The notes: generated by a model from the letters alone, not told the origin. DNA of 64,000 nt from Pedobacter sp. MC2016-15 (GCF_026239695.1 NZ_JAPIVS010000007.1:62001-126000), one strand, 5' to 3'. Shown: positions 1 through 10,272, counted from the first letter of the stretch. Numbers and translations are program-made.

Positions 1-466
1 TCTGGAGATCGCTCATAAATTTAAAGACTCACGCAACTGTTTGTTCCTGGGTAGGGGGAGTGGTTTTCCTGTAGCGCTGGAAGGGGCTTTGAAGCTGAAG
101 GAGATCTCGTACATTCATGCAGAGGGTTACCCTGCTGCGGAGATGAAACACGGGCCTATCGCGCTGATTGATGAGGAGATGCCTGTAGTGGTAATTGCCA
201 CGAGGAATTCTTCGTATGAGAAGGTGATCAGTAATATCCAGGAGGTGAAGGCGCGTAAAGGTATTGTGCTGGCGATCGTTACTGAAGGGGATACTGAGGT
301 ACGTGATATGGTGGATTACTGTATCGAGATTCCTGATGCAAGTGAGGCGTTTTTGCCGCTGCTGGCGACGATTCCGCTGCAGTTACTGGCGTATCATATC
401 GCGCTGCTGCGGGGTTGTAATGTGGATCAGCCAAGGAATCTGGCGAAGAGCGTTACTGTTGAATAA
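1..466 (+). CDS. glmS: Glutamine--fructose-6-phosphate aminotransferase, C-terminal part (5' end outside window)
   Basis: The reading frame is open from base 2 to the TAA at 464-466, so only the last 154 codons are present. They correspond to the second SIS (sugar isomerase) domain of GlmS, which makes glucosamine-6-phosphate from fructose-6-phosphate and glutamine at the start of amino-sugar (peptidoglycan and LPS) synthesis in the cytoplasm. Recognisable stretches are FLGRG near the start, [29 protein letters not shown], and the closing [15 protein letters not shown], the invariant GlmS C-terminus. The N-terminal glutaminase domain would lie upstream. A strong bidirectional terminator follows the stop directly. 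Confidence 0.96.
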   Translation, partial: LEIAHKFKDSRNCLFLGRGSGFPVALEGALKLKEISYIHAEGYPAAEMKHGPIALIDEEMPVVVIATRNSSYEKVISNIQEVKARKGIVLAIVTEGDTEVRDMVDYCIEIPDASEAFLPLLATIPLQLLAYHIALLRGCNVDQPRNLAKSVTVE

Positions 467-542
467 AAAAAGGTGCTGTGTTTTTGATGCTGTACGCTGC
501 TGAAACGCAGCCTAAGGCATCAAAAATACAGCACCTTTTTTT
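465..542. terminator. Bidirectional rho-independent terminator between glmS and dxs
   Basis: A long interrupted inverted repeat joins an A-tract with GGTGCTGT and TTTTTGATGC on the left to GCATCAAAAA and ACAGCACC with a T-tract on the right. Inner GCTG/CGCAGC pairing closes a short loop. It works as a hairpin plus U-tract on both strands and sits between the convergent stops of glmS and dxs, so it likely ends both transcripts. Confidence 0.88.
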
Positions 543-2469
543 AAGAAGCAATCGTTGCAGTAGTTCTGCTAACGGCGATCTTCTTTACGGTTTGGATGAT
601 GCCATTCTTATCGTATCCACAGATCGCCCATAACTCAGGCTGCTCGCCGTGCTCCACAACTTCATCAGGTAGTCCCAGACGGATAACATTTGCCTGATAG
701 TTATGATCAGCCATGAACTCAAGAACGGCAGAACCCATGCCGCCCTGAAGGCAGCCGTCTTCTACTGTGACAATCTTTTTATAGCGTTTAAACACATCGT
801 GAAGCAGTACCTCATCAAGTGGTTTCACAAAACGGATATCGTAATGGGCAGGATGGATACCTTCGGCATTGAGCTCCTTACAGGCCTCTACAGCAAAGTT
901 TCCGACATGACCGATCGTCAGGATGGCAACATCTTCACCATCACAGATTTTACGGCCCTTACCTACTTCAATAGCTTTGAAGGGACGTTTCCAGTCGAGC
1001 ATAACACCTGATCCCCTTGGGTAACGGATAGAGAATGGTCCCGCATCTTTCAGCTGGGCAGTATACATCAGGTTACGCAGTTCTTCCTCATTCATAGGTG
1101 CAGCAACCGTCATATTCGGGATGCAGCGCATATAAGCCAGGTCGTACGCACCATGGTGTGTAGCACCATCAGCACCAGCCACGCCGGCACGGTCAAGGCA
1201 GAACACAACATTCAGGTTCTGGATCGCTACATCGTGGATCACCTGATCATAGGCACGCTGCATGAAGCTGGAGTAGATATTACAAAAAGGTACAAGCCCC
1301 TGTGTAGCCAGTCCGGCAGAGAACGTTACGGCATGCTGCTCAGCTATACCGACGTCAAAGGCACGGTCGGGCATGGCCTTCATCATGATATTCATGGAAG
1401 ATCCCGAAGGCATCGCAGGCGTGATCCCTACAATTTCTTTATTGTTTTCCGCCAGCTCCACAAGGGTATGTCCGAAGACATCCTGATACTTTGGTGGCTG
1501 CGGTTTATCATTCAGAGATTTTTTAATCTCCCCCGTCATTTTATCAAAGAGACCGGGTGAGTGCCACTTGGTCTGATCTTTCTCTGCCAGGGCAAAGCCT
1601 TTACCCTTTACGGTTACGCAATGCAGCAGTTTAGGTCCGGGAATATCTTTCAGGTCGCGCAGAATAGCAGCAAGCTTTTTCACATCGTGGCCATCCACAG
1701 GTCCGAAGTACCTGAAGTTTAAGGCTTCAAACAGATTGCTTTGTTTGAGCAGGGTACCTTTGATGCTTTTTTCGATCTTTTTTACAAAGGTATGGGCGTT
1801 AGGGCCCAGTTCCGAAAGCTTGATCAGTACGCTTGATATATCATCGCGGAAGCGATTGTAAGATTTGGAAATTGTAATGCTGGTAAGGTATTCCTTCAGA
1901 GCACCTACGTTGGGATCGATCGACATACAGTTGTCGTTCAGGATCACCAGCAGGTTAGAGTTTTCTATTCCGGCGTGGTTGAGGCCTTCAAAAGCCATCC
2001 CTGCGGTCATGGAACCATCCCCGATGACAGCCACATGCTGACGGTCATTTTCGCCCTTGTAATGGGAGGCTACAGCCATACCCAGTGCTGCAGAAATGGA
2101 AGTGGAAGAGTGGCCGACACCAAAGGTATCGTATTCACTTTCACTCATCTTAGGGAAGCCACTGATACCATTGAGCACGCGGTTGGTATGGAAAACAGAC
2201 TTTCTGCCGGTCAGGATTTTATGTCCGTAAGCCTGATGGCCGACATCCCACACGAGTTTATCGTAGGGGGTATTGAGTACGTAATGTAAGGCAACAGTAA
2301 GTTCTACCACTCCCAGGCTGGAGGCGAAGTGCCCTCCGTTAACGCTCACAACATCAATGATATACTGACGTAATTCCTGGCTGATTTGCTCGAGATCATC
2401 TTCTTTATACTGCTTGAGATCAGCAGGGTAATTTATGTTCGGTAGTAATGGAGTGGTAAAGTTTTCCAT
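541..2469 (-). CDS. dxs: 1-deoxy-D-xylulose-5-phosphate synthase
   Basis: Condenses pyruvate and glyceraldehyde-3-phosphate to DXP, the first step of the MEP isoprenoid pathway, with thiamine diphosphate. The 642-residue product has the expected length. Visible motifs: [12 protein letters not shown] (active-site His), the ThDP motif GDGSMTAG through LNDNCMSI, the transketolase central pyrimidine-binding segment with [32 protein letters not shown] and the C-terminal transketolase domain. I start at the ATG at 2469, which begins MENFTTPLL; a TTG seven codons upstream is in frame but less likely. It is divergent from glyA across 167 bp. A TACTTTGTA sequence on the minus strand about 20-30 bases upstream resembles a -7 element but lacks a clear -33. 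Confidence 0.97.
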   Translation of the reverse strand: MENFTTPLLPNINYPADLKQYKEDDLEQISQELRQYIIDVVSVNGGHFASSLGVVELTVALHYVLNTPYDKLVWDVGHQAYGHKILTGRKSVFHTNRVLNGISGFPKMSESEYDTFGVGHSSTSISAALGMAVASHYKGENDRQHVAVIGDGSMTAGMAFEGLNHAGIENSNLLVILNDNCMSIDPNVGALKEYLTSITISKSYNRFRDDISSVLIKLSELGPNAHTFVKKIEKSIKGTLLKQSNLFEALNFRYFGPVDGHDVKKLAAILRDLKDIPGPKLLHCVTVKGKGFALAEKDQTKWHSPGLFDKMTGEIKKSLNDKPQPPKYQDVFGHTLVELAENNKEIVGITPAMPSGSSMNIMMKAMPDRAFDVGIAEQHAVTFSAGLATQGLVPFCNIYSSFMQRAYDQVIHDVAIQNLNVVFCLDRAGVAGADGATHHGAYDLAYMRCIPNMTVAAPMNEEELRNLMYTAQLKDAGPFSIRYPRGSGVMLDWKRPFKAIEVGKGRKICDGEDVAILTIGHVGNFAVEACKELNAEGIHPAHYDIRFVKPLDEVLLHDVFKRYKKIVTVEDGCLQGGMGSAVLEFMADHNYQANVIRLGLPDEVVEHGEQPELWAICGYDKNGIIQTVKKIAVSRTTATIAS

Positions 2470-2636
2470 GCAGATATTAGTAGACAACAATATACAAAGT
2501 ACGTGATTTTAGTTAATAAAACCGCGAAATTTTAGCGTTTACATCATTTGTGTTTAAACGTGTGAGCAGGATGACATATTTATGCCCTTAAAATTGGCAG
2601 GAAATCGTTATTTTTACCGAAATTATATTTTAATAA

Positions 2637-3908
2637 ATGGAAAGAGATACTTTAATCTTTGATTTGATTGACAAGGAATTAGACCGTCAGGAGAATGGCC
2701 TTGAGCTGATCGCTTCAGAGAACTTCGTAAGCAGACAAGTAATGGAAGCTGCAGGTTCAGTGTTAACGAACAAATATGCTGAAGGCTTACCAGGCAAACG
2801 CTATTATGGAGGTTGTCAGGTAGTTGATGATATCGAAACTATTGCCATTGAGCGTGCGAAGAAACTATTTGGCGCTGCATGGGTAAACGTTCAGCCTCAC
2901 TCTGGTGCACAGGCAAATGCTGCCGTGATGCTTGCAGTATTGCAGGCTGGTGATAAGATCCTTGGTTTTGATCTTTCACATGGCGGTCACTTAACGCACG
3001 GTTCTCCGGTTAACTTTTCAGGAAAATTGTACCAGCCACTTTTCTATGGTGTAGGTAAAGAAGACGGACGTATTGACTATGCTAAACTTGAAGAAGTAGC
3101 ACTGGCAGAACGCCCGAAACTGATTATCTGTGGTGCTTCCGCTTATTCGAGAGAATGGGACTATGCTTTTATCCGCAGTGTAGCCGATAAAATTGGTGCT
3201 TTGGTACTGGCAGATATTTCTCACCCTGCAGGATTTATTGCTAAAGGATTGCTGGCAAACCCACTTCCACATTGCCATATCGTTACAACGACTACGCACA
3301 AAACGCTTCGCGGACCACGCGGAGGGATGATCATGATGGGCAAAGATTTCGAAAATCCTTTCGGTTTGAAAACTCCTAAAGGCGAAACACGCATGATGTC
3401 ATCTGTACTGGATATGGCTGTATTCCCTGGAACACAGGGCGGACCATTGGAGCATATCATTGCCGCTAAAGCAATCGCATTTGGCGAGGCACTGAGCGAT
3501 GATTATCTGGTATATATCAAACAAGTTCAGGCGAATGCGCAGGCTATGGCGAAGGCTTTTGTTGCCAAAGGATATGGAATCATTTCTGGCGGAACAGATA
3601 ACCACCTGATGCTGATCGACTTGAGAAATAAAAATATCACCGGTAAACTTGCTGAAAATGCGCTTGAAAAAGCTGATATTACGGTGAACAAAAACATGGT
3701 GCCTTTTGATGATAAATCACCTTTCGTAACCTCAGGAATTCGTGTAGGAACTGCTGCAATTACTACCAGAGGTCTGAAAGAAGAACAAATGGGCGAAATC
3801 GTTGATTTAATCGATCAGGTGTTGACAAACGCTGAAGATGAAGCAAACCTTGCCGCTGTTAAGAAACAAGTAACTGCCCTGGTTACACGTTTCCCATTAT
3901 ATAAGTAA
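2637..3908 (+). CDS. glyA: Serine hydroxymethyltransferase
   Basis: PLP enzyme interconverting serine plus tetrahydrofolate with glycine plus 5,10-methylene-THF, the main cytoplasmic source of one-carbon units. The 423-residue protein matches family length. It shows [33 protein letters not shown] near the N-terminus, the PLP lysine at residue 222 in [14 protein letters not shown], and the C-terminal [14 protein letters not shown]. The ATG at 2637 is the only sensible start. A TATTTTTA sequence near 2609 resembles a -7 box. A sensor kinase gene follows after 21 bp and may be read through from here. gcvH (30.9 kb), metF and metH (63-64 kb) act in the same one-carbon network. Confidence 0.97.
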   Translation: MERDTLIFDLIDKELDRQENGLELIASENFVSRQVMEAAGSVLTNKYAEGLPGKRYYGGCQVVDDIETIAIERAKKLFGAAWVNVQPHSGAQANAAVMLAVLQAGDKILGFDLSHGGHLTHGSPVNFSGKLYQPLFYGVGKEDGRIDYAKLEEVALAERPKLIICGASAYSREWDYAFIRSVADKIGALVLADISHPAGFIAKGLLANPLPHCHIVTTTTHKTLRGPRGGMIMMGKDFENPFGLKTPKGETRMMSSVLDMAVFPGTQGGPLEHIIAAKAIAFGEALSDDYLVYIKQVQANAQAMAKAFVAKGYGIISGGTDNHLMLIDLRNKNITGKLAENALEKADITVNKNMVPFDDKSPFVTSGIRVGTAAITTRGLKEEQMGEIVDLIDQVLTNAEDEANLAAVKKQVTALVTRFPLYK

Positions 3909-3929
3909 AAATTAAAGGGTTAATCAAAT

Positions 3930-6395
3930 ATGTTGCAGAATTCAGGAGTGTTGTCAAATCATGAGCATGACAGGTTATGTGCCTTACATGCTTATCACAT
4001 CCTGGATACCCCCGCAGAAAGCAGCTTTGATAACCTGGTTAATTTAGCCACCCAGATATTTAATATGCCCATTGCCTTTATCTCTCTTATAGATGAGAAA
4101 AGGCAATGGTTTAAATCTTCTATCGGTCTCAACGATAAGGAGATGCCCCGTGAAGCTTCCTTCTGTGAACATACCATCGGGGGAACTGATATCATGGAGG
4201 TTTGTGATACCCTGCTGGACAACAGGTTCAGTACGTACGGTATCGTTACCGAAGAACCTTTTGTACGTTACTATGCAGGTGCTCCGCTGATCGATGAGGA
4301 TGGTTTTGCACTGGGTACGCTCTGCGTGGCCGACAGCAAACCCAATGAGCTTTCCGATCTCCAGAAGGACATTCTCCGCAACCTGGCGAAGGAGGTGATG
4401 GTGCACATCAAATTAAAGAAAAAGGAGCAGGAGATTGCTGCCAATGCCCTGCGGCTGGAGGAAACGAAGAAGCTGGAAAGCGATCGCATGAAGCTCTCTT
4501 TTGTGGCCAGCAAGATCAATAATGCGGTAGTGATCAACGATTCCAATAACCTGGTGACCTGGGTAAATGCGGCATTCGAAAAAATTACCGGATTTACATT
4601 GGAAGATGTAAAAGGAAAACGCCTGAGCGACCTGATTACTGGTCCGAAGACGGATATGGAACTGCTGGACGAAGTAAGACGGCTGACCGAAAAACGGCAG
4701 TCATTTACGATCGATATGCTGGCCTATCGCAAGGACAAACGTGAGATCTGGGTTTCCCTGTACAATACCGTGGTGCTGGATGAAGAGGGCAATGTGGATG
4801 CTGAGATAGAAATCATCATCGATATCACCGATAAGAAAAAGGCCGAGGAAGAGCTGATGCTGCTTTCGCTGGTGGCGAGTAAAACCGATACAGGGGTAAG
4901 CATCCAGGACAAGGAAGGAAGAACCACCTGGGTGAATAAGTCGCTCGAAAGAATGACGGGCTACACCATGAAGGAATTACGCGGGCACCAGATGGGAAAT
5001 ATCTTGTCGCCCAATTTCTACGACCAGGACCTGATTGAAGAATCGCGGAACAAGAGCTTAAACAGTCAGTCGTACAGTATCGAAGTGCTGGGCGAAAAGA
5101 AGGATGGCACACCGATCTGGTTTTCTATCTCGAATACGCCGATATTAAACAGCAGGGGCATGGTTGAACGCCAGATTGACCTGATCTCTGATATTACCCA
5201 GCGCAAGCAGGTAGAAAAGGAGATGATTGAAGCCAAAGAACAGGCTTTAAAGTTGAGTCAGGCGAAGCAGATGTTTCTCTCAGTGATGAGCCACGAGATC
5301 CGTACGCCGTTAAATGCCGTGATCGGGATGACACACCTGCTACTGGATAACGATCCGAAAATCTCGCAGATTGATGACCTGAATATCCTGAGGTTCTCGG
5401 GAGAAAACCTGTTGCATATTATCAATGATATTCTTGATTTTACCAAGATTGAAACGGGCAAGATGGAACTGGAAATCTTTCCTTTCAGTCTGAAGACACT
5501 GGCCAATGATATTATCCATTCCCTGCAGGTTAACGTTAAGAAGAACAGCAATGAACTCCGACTGATATTTGACCAGAATATACCTGCGCAGGTGTCAGGG
5601 GATAAGAACCGTTTGTATCAGATCCTGATGAACTTCCTGGGTAATGCCATCAAGTTTACGGACAAGGGGCTGGTGCAACTGAGGATTCAGCTGATAGAGG
5701 AAAATGACAGTGAGGCGGTGATCAGGTTTGAGGTGGAGGATAATGGTATTGGTATACCAAAAGATAAACAACAGTATATCTTCGAAACGTTTACGCAGGC
5801 AAAGACTGATATCTCCAGAAAATACGGCGGTACAGGATTAGGACTGGCGATTACGAAGAAGCTGCTGGACATGTTTAATTCTGAGATTACTGTAGAGAGT
5901 ACTGAAGGAAAGGGCACGACCTTCTCCTTTGATATGAGATTTAGCAGGACGCATGAGCAATCCCTGGCATCTGCACTCGGACCTGAGATGAGTGTATTTA
6001 TCGGGAAGAAAATTCTGGTGGTAGATGATAACGAGATCAACATCCTGATTGCAAAGCGCATACTGAGCAAATGGGGTCTGGAGATCGATGCTGCCATCAA
6101 CGGCTATGAGGCGATAGATAAGATCATGACCATACATTACGATCTTGTTTTTATGGATATCAAAATGCCGGGACTTGATGGGTTTGAAACAGCGGGTATC
6201 ATTCGTGATATCAGTGGCCTGTATTACAAGGAGGTGCCGATCATTGCTTTGACAGCCTCTACTCTAAAAAATGATCACTACAAATTCAAGGAATGCGGTA
6301 TGAATGGGCATGTGCTGAAGCCCTTCAATCCCGAGGAGATCAAACAATTGCTTTCAGGCTTCCTCTCTGCGGAGACACTGGAAAGCCAGTACTAA
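3930..6395 (+). CDS. GAF-PAS-PAS hybrid sensor histidine kinase with C-terminal receiver
   Basis: An 821-residue signalling protein with no transmembrane segment or signal peptide, so probably cytoplasmic. Order of domains: a GAF-like domain (about 20-165), a short coiled coil, two PAS domains (about 185-305 and 315-430), a HisKA dimerisation helix with phospho-acceptor His455 in SHEIRTPLNAV, a HATPase_c domain with N box NFLGNAIKFTD, G1 DNGIGIP and G2 GGTGLGLAI, then a receiver domain (about 690-810) with acidic VVDDNEIN, phospho-acceptor Asp743 in FMDIKMPG and Lys in LKPFN. Being a hybrid kinase, it needs a downstream phosphotransfer or response regulator partner, and none is encoded nearby. 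The GAF-first architecture resembles proteins that sense small ligands or redox state; the signal is unknown. The gene lies 21 bp after glyA and ends at a clear terminator. Confidence 0.93.
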   Translation: MLQNSGVLSNHEHDRLCALHAYHILDTPAESSFDNLVNLATQIFNMPIAFISLIDEKRQWFKSSIGLNDKEMPREASFCEHTIGGTDIMEVCDTLLDNRFSTYGIVTEEPFVRYYAGAPLIDEDGFALGTLCVADSKPNELSDLQKDILRNLAKEVMVHIKLKKKEQEIAANALRLEETKKLESDRMKLSFVASKINNAVVINDSNNLVTWVNAAFEKITGFTLEDVKGKRLSDLITGPKTDMELLDEVRRLTEKRQSFTIDMLAYRKDKREIWVSLYNTVVLDEEGNVDAEIEIIIDITDKKKAEEELMLLSLVASKTDTGVSIQDKEGRTTWVNKSLERMTGYTMKELRGHQMGNILSPNFYDQDLIEESRNKSLNSQSYSIEVLGEKKDGTPIWFSISNTPILNSRGMVERQIDLISDITQRKQVEKEMIEAKEQALKLSQAKQMFLSVMSHEIRTPLNAVIGMTHLLLDNDPKISQIDDLNILRFSGENLLHIINDILDFTKIETGKMELEIFPFSLKTLANDIIHSLQVNVKKNSNELRLIFDQNIPAQVSGDKNRLYQILMNFLGNAIKFTDKGLVQLRIQLIEENDSEAVIRFEVEDNGIGIPKDKQQYIFETFTQAKTDISRKYGGTGLGLAITKKLLDMFNSEITVESTEGKGTTFSFDMRFSRTHEQSLASALGPEMSVFIGKKILVVDDNEINILIAKRILSKWGLEIDAAINGYEAIDKIMTIHYDLVFMDIKMPGLDGFETAGIIRDISGLYYKEVPIIALTASTLKNDHYKFKECGMNGHVLKPFNPEEIKQLLSGFLSAETLESQY

Positions 6396-6431
6396 GCCTC
6401 TTCATCTAACCAGAAAGGCGTTTTAAAAGAT

Positions 6432-6472
6432 AAAGGGCCGATATTTCTGGGAAGAAATGACCGGCCCTTTTA
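6432..6472 (+). terminator. Rho-independent terminator after the hybrid kinase gene
   Basis: AAAGGGCCG (6432-6440) pairs perfectly with CGGCCCTTT (6462-6470) around a 21-nt loop, ending in TTTTA. It lies between the convergent kinase and comF genes and could serve both strands, as the left arm is preceded by A-rich sequence. Confidence 0.8.
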
Positions 6473-6559
6473 CCATCTAAATTAACGCTCTCGAATATAT
6501 AAACGCAGACATTCCTGAAATGTTTTATTCCGGGATAAAAAAATAAGATTTATTTCTTT

Positions 6560-7276
6560 TTACTCCGTAAAAGCAAGCGCAGCTATGCTGAGCTGCTGCA
6601 GCCCGCTGTCCAGCAAAACCTGTCCGCATGCCTCCAGCGTGGCGCCGGTAGTGATGACATCATCCACCAGTAACACATGTTTACCTGCAAGGGCTGCCTG
6701 ATCAGGGACACTGAAAACAGCCTTCATATTCTCGAAGCGCTTATAGCGGTTTTTTTTGGTTTGCGTAGCTGTAGAACGTTTGCGGATGAGCTGAGTGGTT
6801 CCGACAGGAATATGCATCACAGCGGATATACCTTCGGCGATCTTCTGGCTCTGGTTATAACCGCGGCTTCTTCTTTTAGCGGGATGGAGTGGGACGGGGA
6901 TAATCAGGTCTGGCAGCGCATCAGCAGTTGTAAAGCCTTCCAATAACTTTTCTCCGAGTATTTCCCCCAGCCTGACGCCCAGTTCAGACTGGGAGCGGTA
7001 TTTGAGCTGGTGAATGAGCTGCTGCACTTTGGAGGTCTTTCTGAAATACAGCATCGCCATAGCACTATGACAGTTGATCCTGCCCCAGAATAGCCTGGCA
7101 AGGGGGTTGTCGGGATAAAGATGGAAGTCGGTATAAGGCAGGTCGTACAGACAAGTTGTGCAGATCTGTTTTTCTCCATGAAAAAGCTGTTGCCCGCAGG
7201 CTGCGCAAAGATCAGGGAACAGCAGATTGAAAAAATCTGCCAGGTATCTTTTGAGGATGGTGGCTTTAAATTTCAT
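6560..7276 (-). CDS. comF: ComF-family phosphoribosyltransferase-like protein
   Basis: A 238-residue ComF/GntX-type protein. The N-terminal zinc-ribbon-like part has two cysteine pairs (Cys24/Cys27 and Cys39/Cys42), followed by a type I phosphoribosyltransferase fold with IIPVPLHPAKRRSRGYNQSQ and the PRPP-binding loop VLLVDDVITTGAT. In naturally transformable bacteria ComF takes part in handling incoming single-stranded DNA; in most others the role is unproven. The gene stands 34 bp downstream of rlmN on the same strand and is probably cotranscribed with it. No competence genes are nearby, so a DNA-uptake role is not supported by context. Confidence 0.9.
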   Translation of the reverse strand: MKFKATILKRYLADFFNLLFPDLCAACGQQLFHGEKQICTTCLYDLPYTDFHLYPDNPLARLFWGRINCHSAMAMLYFRKTSKVQQLIHQLKYRSQSELGVRLGEILGEKLLEGFTTADALPDLIIPVPLHPAKRRSRGYNQSQKIAEGISAVMHIPVGTTQLIRKRSTATQTKKNRYKRFENMKAVFSVPDQAALAGKHVLLVDDVITTGATLEACGQVLLDSGLQQLSIAALAFTE

Positions 7277-7309
7277 GCCGCCAATGTACTGCCGTTCTGG
7301 AATATCCTG

Positions 7310-8362
7310 TTAGGCCTTTTCTTTCACCGCCAGCTGTCCGCAGGCAGCATCGATATCTTTTCCGCGGCTGCGTCTGATATTGGTGTTTACGCCCTGGCTT
7401 TTGAGGTAGTTGGAGAAGGCATCAATTTTATCACCTTCGGCATTGATGAAATCTGCAAACTGGATAGGGTTATACTCAATCAGGTTCACTTTGCAGGGTA
7501 CATGTTTACAGAACTTGGCCAGGTCCATGGCATCCTGTATCTCGTCATTGAAACCATTAAAAACGATATACTCATAAGTAACCGGGTTTTTGGTTTTTGC
7601 GAAATAATACCGCAGTGCTTCTGCCAGTGCTTTCAGTGAGTTATGCTCAGTGATGGGCATGATCTCGTTCCGTTTTTTGTCGTCTGCCGCGTGAAGAGAG
7701 AGGGCAAGATTAAACTTAGCACCATCGTCGCCGAGTTTACGGATCATTTTGGCGATGCCCGCTGTAGAAACGGTAATCCTTTTATAAGACATGTTTAAAC
7801 CATCAGGAGCAGTGATGCGCTCGATGGATTTCATGACATTGGCATAATTTAACAGCGGTTCGCCCATGCCCATATACACGATATTGGTAAGGGGAGCATT
7901 GTAATTCTTTTTGGCCTGCTCATCAATTAAGACCACCTGATCATAAATCTCATCAGCATTGAGGTTACGCTTTCTGTCCATATAACCCGTAGCGCAGAAC
8001 TTGCAGGTTAAACTGCAGCCTACCTGAGAGCTCACACAGGCTGTCATCCGTTCTTCCATCGGGATGAGAACCCCTTCCACGATGTTGCCATCGTATAAAC
8101 GGAAACTGCTTTTGATGGTATGATCGTTACTGTGCTGCGAGTTATTTACTGATACCACATTGATGGCATAATTTTCATCCAGTTTCCTTCTCAGGTCTTT
8201 GGAGAGGTTGCTCATCTCCTCGAATGTACGCGCAGATTTTTCCCATAGCCATTGGTAAACCTGTTTGGCTCGGTAGGCGGGCTCGTTCATTTCTTTGAAG
8301 TGTTGCTGAAGCTGGATCAGATTCAGTGAGCGGATATCAGTTTTAGTTAGTGTTGCAGGCAT
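7310..8362 (-). CDS. rlmN: Dual-specificity 23S rRNA/tRNA adenine-C2 methyltransferase
   Basis: Radical-SAM enzyme that methylates C2 of A2503 in 23S rRNA and A37 in some tRNAs. The 350-residue product carries the cluster motif CSLTCKFC (Cys116, Cys120, Cys123), a preceding conserved ACVSSQVG, the GMGEPLLNY motif for SAM binding, and the second catalytic cysteine near the C-terminus (Cys341, in DAACGQL). I start at ATG 8362 (MPATLTKTD); a TTG three codons upstream is in frame but superfluous. It is likely the first gene of an rlmN-comF unit. Confidence 0.96.
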   Translation of the reverse strand: MPATLTKTDIRSLNLIQLQQHFKEMNEPAYRAKQVYQWLWEKSARTFEEMSNLSKDLRRKLDENYAINVVSVNNSQHSNDHTIKSSFRLYDGNIVEGVLIPMEERMTACVSSQVGCSLTCKFCATGYMDRKRNLNADEIYDQVVLIDEQAKKNYNAPLTNIVYMGMGEPLLNYANVMKSIERITAPDGLNMSYKRITVSTAGIAKMIRKLGDDGAKFNLALSLHAADDKKRNEIMPITEHNSLKALAEALRYYFAKTKNPVTYEYIVFNGFNDEIQDAMDLAKFCKHVPCKVNLIEYNPIQFADFINAEGDKIDAFSNYLKSQGVNTNIRRSRGKDIDAACGQLAVKEKA

Positions 8363-8447
8363 TTGATGCAAAGTTACCTAAAATTTGTAAGCCACCCAAT
8401 ATTTATAATGAGTTGACTTACAGATGGCATTAGGATTTCGGGGTGCT

Positions 8448-8482
8448 GCAGAGGGGCATGCTGTTAGCATTCCGCACTCTGC
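8448..8482. other. Short hairpin between rluF-like and rlmN genes
   Basis: GCAGAG (8448-8453) pairs with CTCTGC (8477-8482), enclosing a second small hairpin ATGCT-GTT-AGCAT (8458-8470). No T-tract follows on either strand, so a classical terminator is doubtful. It could be an RNA processing or termination signal at the end of the pseudouridine synthase transcript. Confidence 0.35.
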
Positions 8483-8490
8483 TGATTGGG

Positions 8491-9546
8491 TTATCTTTTA
8501 GGACTTCTGGTTTTTCCTGCAGGAGCTCCGGATTTTCCGTTTGATGGTCTTACAGGTCTGCGGCTTGGTCCGCCGGATTTATTCCAGTCGCCCGCCGCTG
8601 AAGCAGGTTTATATGAAGATGAGCCTCCGGCTTTTGACGGCCTTTCTGAAGCTTCTCCTCTTCCTGCACCGCTTCTTGAAGATCTTGGAGCATCTGCTCC
8701 GGCTTTAGCTCTTCCAGCTCCGGCCGGTTTAGCACGTGAAGAAGATCTTTTTGGTGTTACATTTACCAGATCATCATCACCTTTGACTGATTTTTTGGCA
8801 ACCCTCTTAGGAGTTTTATCTGCTACAGAGCTTGATTTGGCTACCAAATTATAGATATCCGTTTCCTCTTCAGGCGTCAGTTCTCTCCATTCGCCAACCG
8901 GAAGGCCTTTAAGGCTGATATTCATGATACGCACACGTTCCAGTTTGGTGACATTGAAACCAAAGTGTTCACACATGCGTCGGATCTGTCTGTTGAGGCC
9001 CTGAATCAGGATGATCCTGAAAACAAAAGGACTTTCTTTGATCACCTTACATTTTTTGGTCATAACGCCCAGTACAGGTACACCCTTGGCCATGTCAGTA
9101 ATGAACTTATCTGTAACCGGCTTATCAACCGTTACCAGGTATTCTTTTTCGTGATTGTTGCCCGCACGTAGGATCTTATTAACCAGATCGCCATTGTTGG
9201 TCATGAAGATCAGTCCCTGCGAGTCCTTATCTAACCTTCCGATAGGGAACACACGCTCGCTATGGTTCACATAGTCTACAATATTACTTTTTACCCCTGC
9301 TTCGGTAGTGCTGGTTACGCCAACAGGTTTATTAAATGCCAGTAAGATAGAATTTTCTGCCTGTTTAGGCTCGATGGTCTGTCCGTTTACCGAAACCAGG
9401 TCGCCGAAATAAACCTGGTCGCCAATTTTGGCTTTTTTGCCGTTAATGAATACATTCCCTTGCTCTATATACCTGTCAGCCGCTCTTCTTGAGCACATTC
9501 CGCTTTCACTGATGTATTTATTTAATCGGGTGGTAGAATCAGCCAT
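8491..9546 (-). CDS. rluF: RluF-type 23S rRNA pseudouridine synthase with long basic tail
   Basis: Isomerises uridine to pseudouridine in RNA (RluF acts on U2604 of 23S rRNA in E. coli). Residues 1-60 form an S4 RNA-binding domain ([19 protein letters not shown]). Residues 65-230 are the RsuA/RluB/E/F catalytic domain with the aspartate motif [10 protein letters not shown], then [15 protein letters not shown] and [14 protein letters not shown], which match RluF more closely than RsuA or RluB as I recall them. From about residue 245 to 351 the chain becomes a Lys/Arg/Ser/Gly/Ala/Pro-rich low-complexity tail, probably disordered and RNA-binding. ATG start at 9546, with a perfect 11-bp inverted repeat just upstream. 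Confidence 0.9.
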   Translation of the reverse strand: MADSTTRLNKYISESGMCSRRAADRYIEQGNVFINGKKAKIGDQVYFGDLVSVNGQTIEPKQAENSILLAFNKPVGVTSTTEAGVKSNIVDYVNHSERVFPIGRLDKDSQGLIFMTNNGDLVNKILRAGNNHEKEYLVTVDKPVTDKFITDMAKGVPVLGVMTKKCKVIKESPFVFRIILIQGLNRQIRRMCEHFGFNVTKLERVRIMNISLKGLPVGEWRELTPEEETDIYNLVAKSSSVADKTPKRVAKKSVKGDDDLVNVTPKRSSSRAKPAGAGRAKAGADAPRSSRSGAGRGEASERPSKAGGSSSYKPASAAGDWNKSGGPSRRPVRPSNGKSGAPAGKTRSPKR

Positions 9547-9552
9547 AAATTA

Positions 9553-9589
9553 ATTAATTGATTTTCTTTTTACAAAGTAATCAATTAAT
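9553..9589. promoter_or_regulatory. 11-bp inverted repeat in front of rluF
   Basis: ATTAATTGATT (9553-9563) is the exact reverse complement of AATCAATTAAT (9579-9589), with a 15-bp spacer. It begins 6 bp upstream of the rluF start codon. The spacer holds, on the minus strand, most of a TACTTTGTA sequence that resembles a Bacteroidota -7 box, so the arms may be an operator flanking the promoter or a stem in the mRNA leader. AT-rich content makes chance more likely than for a GC-rich palindrome. Confidence 0.4.
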
Positions 9590-9661
9590 ACCCATATATG
9601 CTATCAAAATAATTTAATAGGCTTTCACTACACTATTAACTGGCAAGTATCAGGAAGCTAT

Positions 9662-9691
9662 TTGCAAGCTGATGGTAATTGGCTAATTTTA
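9662..9691 (+). promoter_or_regulatory. Candidate housekeeping promoter of the ECF sigma / cupin pair
   Basis: TTG (9662-9664), a 19-bp spacer and TAATTTTA (9684-9691) fit the Bacteroidota pattern TTG-N19-TAnnTTTG with one mismatch. It places transcription start near 9697, 20-25 bases before the ATG at 9721. Confidence 0.55.
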
Positions 9692-9720
9692 CACCAAATA
9701 AAAGTATACACACAAATTAT

Positions 9721-10272
9721 ATGATCATTCCTTCCCCTCAGAACGATGTGGATCACAACTTCGTCGCCATGTTTCAGCACGGCGATAAAGAGGTGTATGC
9801 CCGTCTGTATAACAAATATGCACCTGCTATGCTTGGTGTATTACAGCGAATGACAGGGGACAGGGAACTGGCTGAGGAATGTGCCAATCAGGCTTTTCTC
9901 GCGATCTGGTCACAGCGGAAGGAGTATGATCCTGCGAAGGAGCGCTTGTTCACCTGGATCATGAAAATTGCGAAGCAGTCGCTCGCCTGTGTGGCTCCGG
10001 AGAAAAGAAACCAGATGGCCGATGAGATACGCGAGGAGATAGACCTGGTGTATGCCATGGATATCAAAACATATCTTCAGGAGATGCAGAAGGAGCAGGG
10101 TGATAATTTTGCTGCAGGCCTTGATGCAAACATCCGCGAAGCTATCCATCTCATATATTTTGAATCACAGAGCTTTGCCGGTGCGGCAGAAAAAATTGGT
10201 ATCCCTGCAGACACCCTCAGGGGGAAAATGATTCAAACGATCAAACAAATTAAGGGTTCCATACTGTCATGA
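9721..10272 (+). CDS. ECF-type RNA polymerase sigma factor
   Basis: A 183-residue protein with the two-domain layout of an extracytoplasmic-function sigma factor. Sigma-2-like part: FVAMFQHGDKEVYARLYNKY, then EECANQAFLAIW and FTWIMKIAKQ. Sigma-4-like part: IREAIHLIYFESQSFAGAAEKIGIPADTLRG, a recognisable helix-turn-helix. Conservation is loose, so target promoters cannot be guessed. I start at ATG 9721 because an upstream in-frame TTG (9679) falls inside the predicted promoter. Its stop overlaps the start of the next gene, a cupin anti-sigma candidate, which supports translational coupling of a sigma/anti-sigma pair. Confidence 0.82.
   Translation: MIIPSPQNDVDHNFVAMFQHGDKEVYARLYNKYAPAMLGVLQRMTGDRELAEECANQAFLAIWSQRKEYDPAKERLFTWIMKIAKQSLACVAPEKRNQMADEIREEIDLVYAMDIKTYLQEMQKEQGDNFAAGLDANIREAIHLIYFESQSFAGAAEKIGIPADTLRGKMIQTIKQIKGSILS

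Noticed and set aside
3930-6395. Two-component operon with a paired response regulator
   Set aside because: The kinase already carries its own receiver and no separate regulator gene lies beside it; glyA and comF are metabolic and unrelated.
8550-8854. Open frames on both strands in the rluF tail region
   Set aside because: They arise from the low-complexity basic tail of the pseudouridine synthase; the Leu/Pro/Ala-rich products have no domain.
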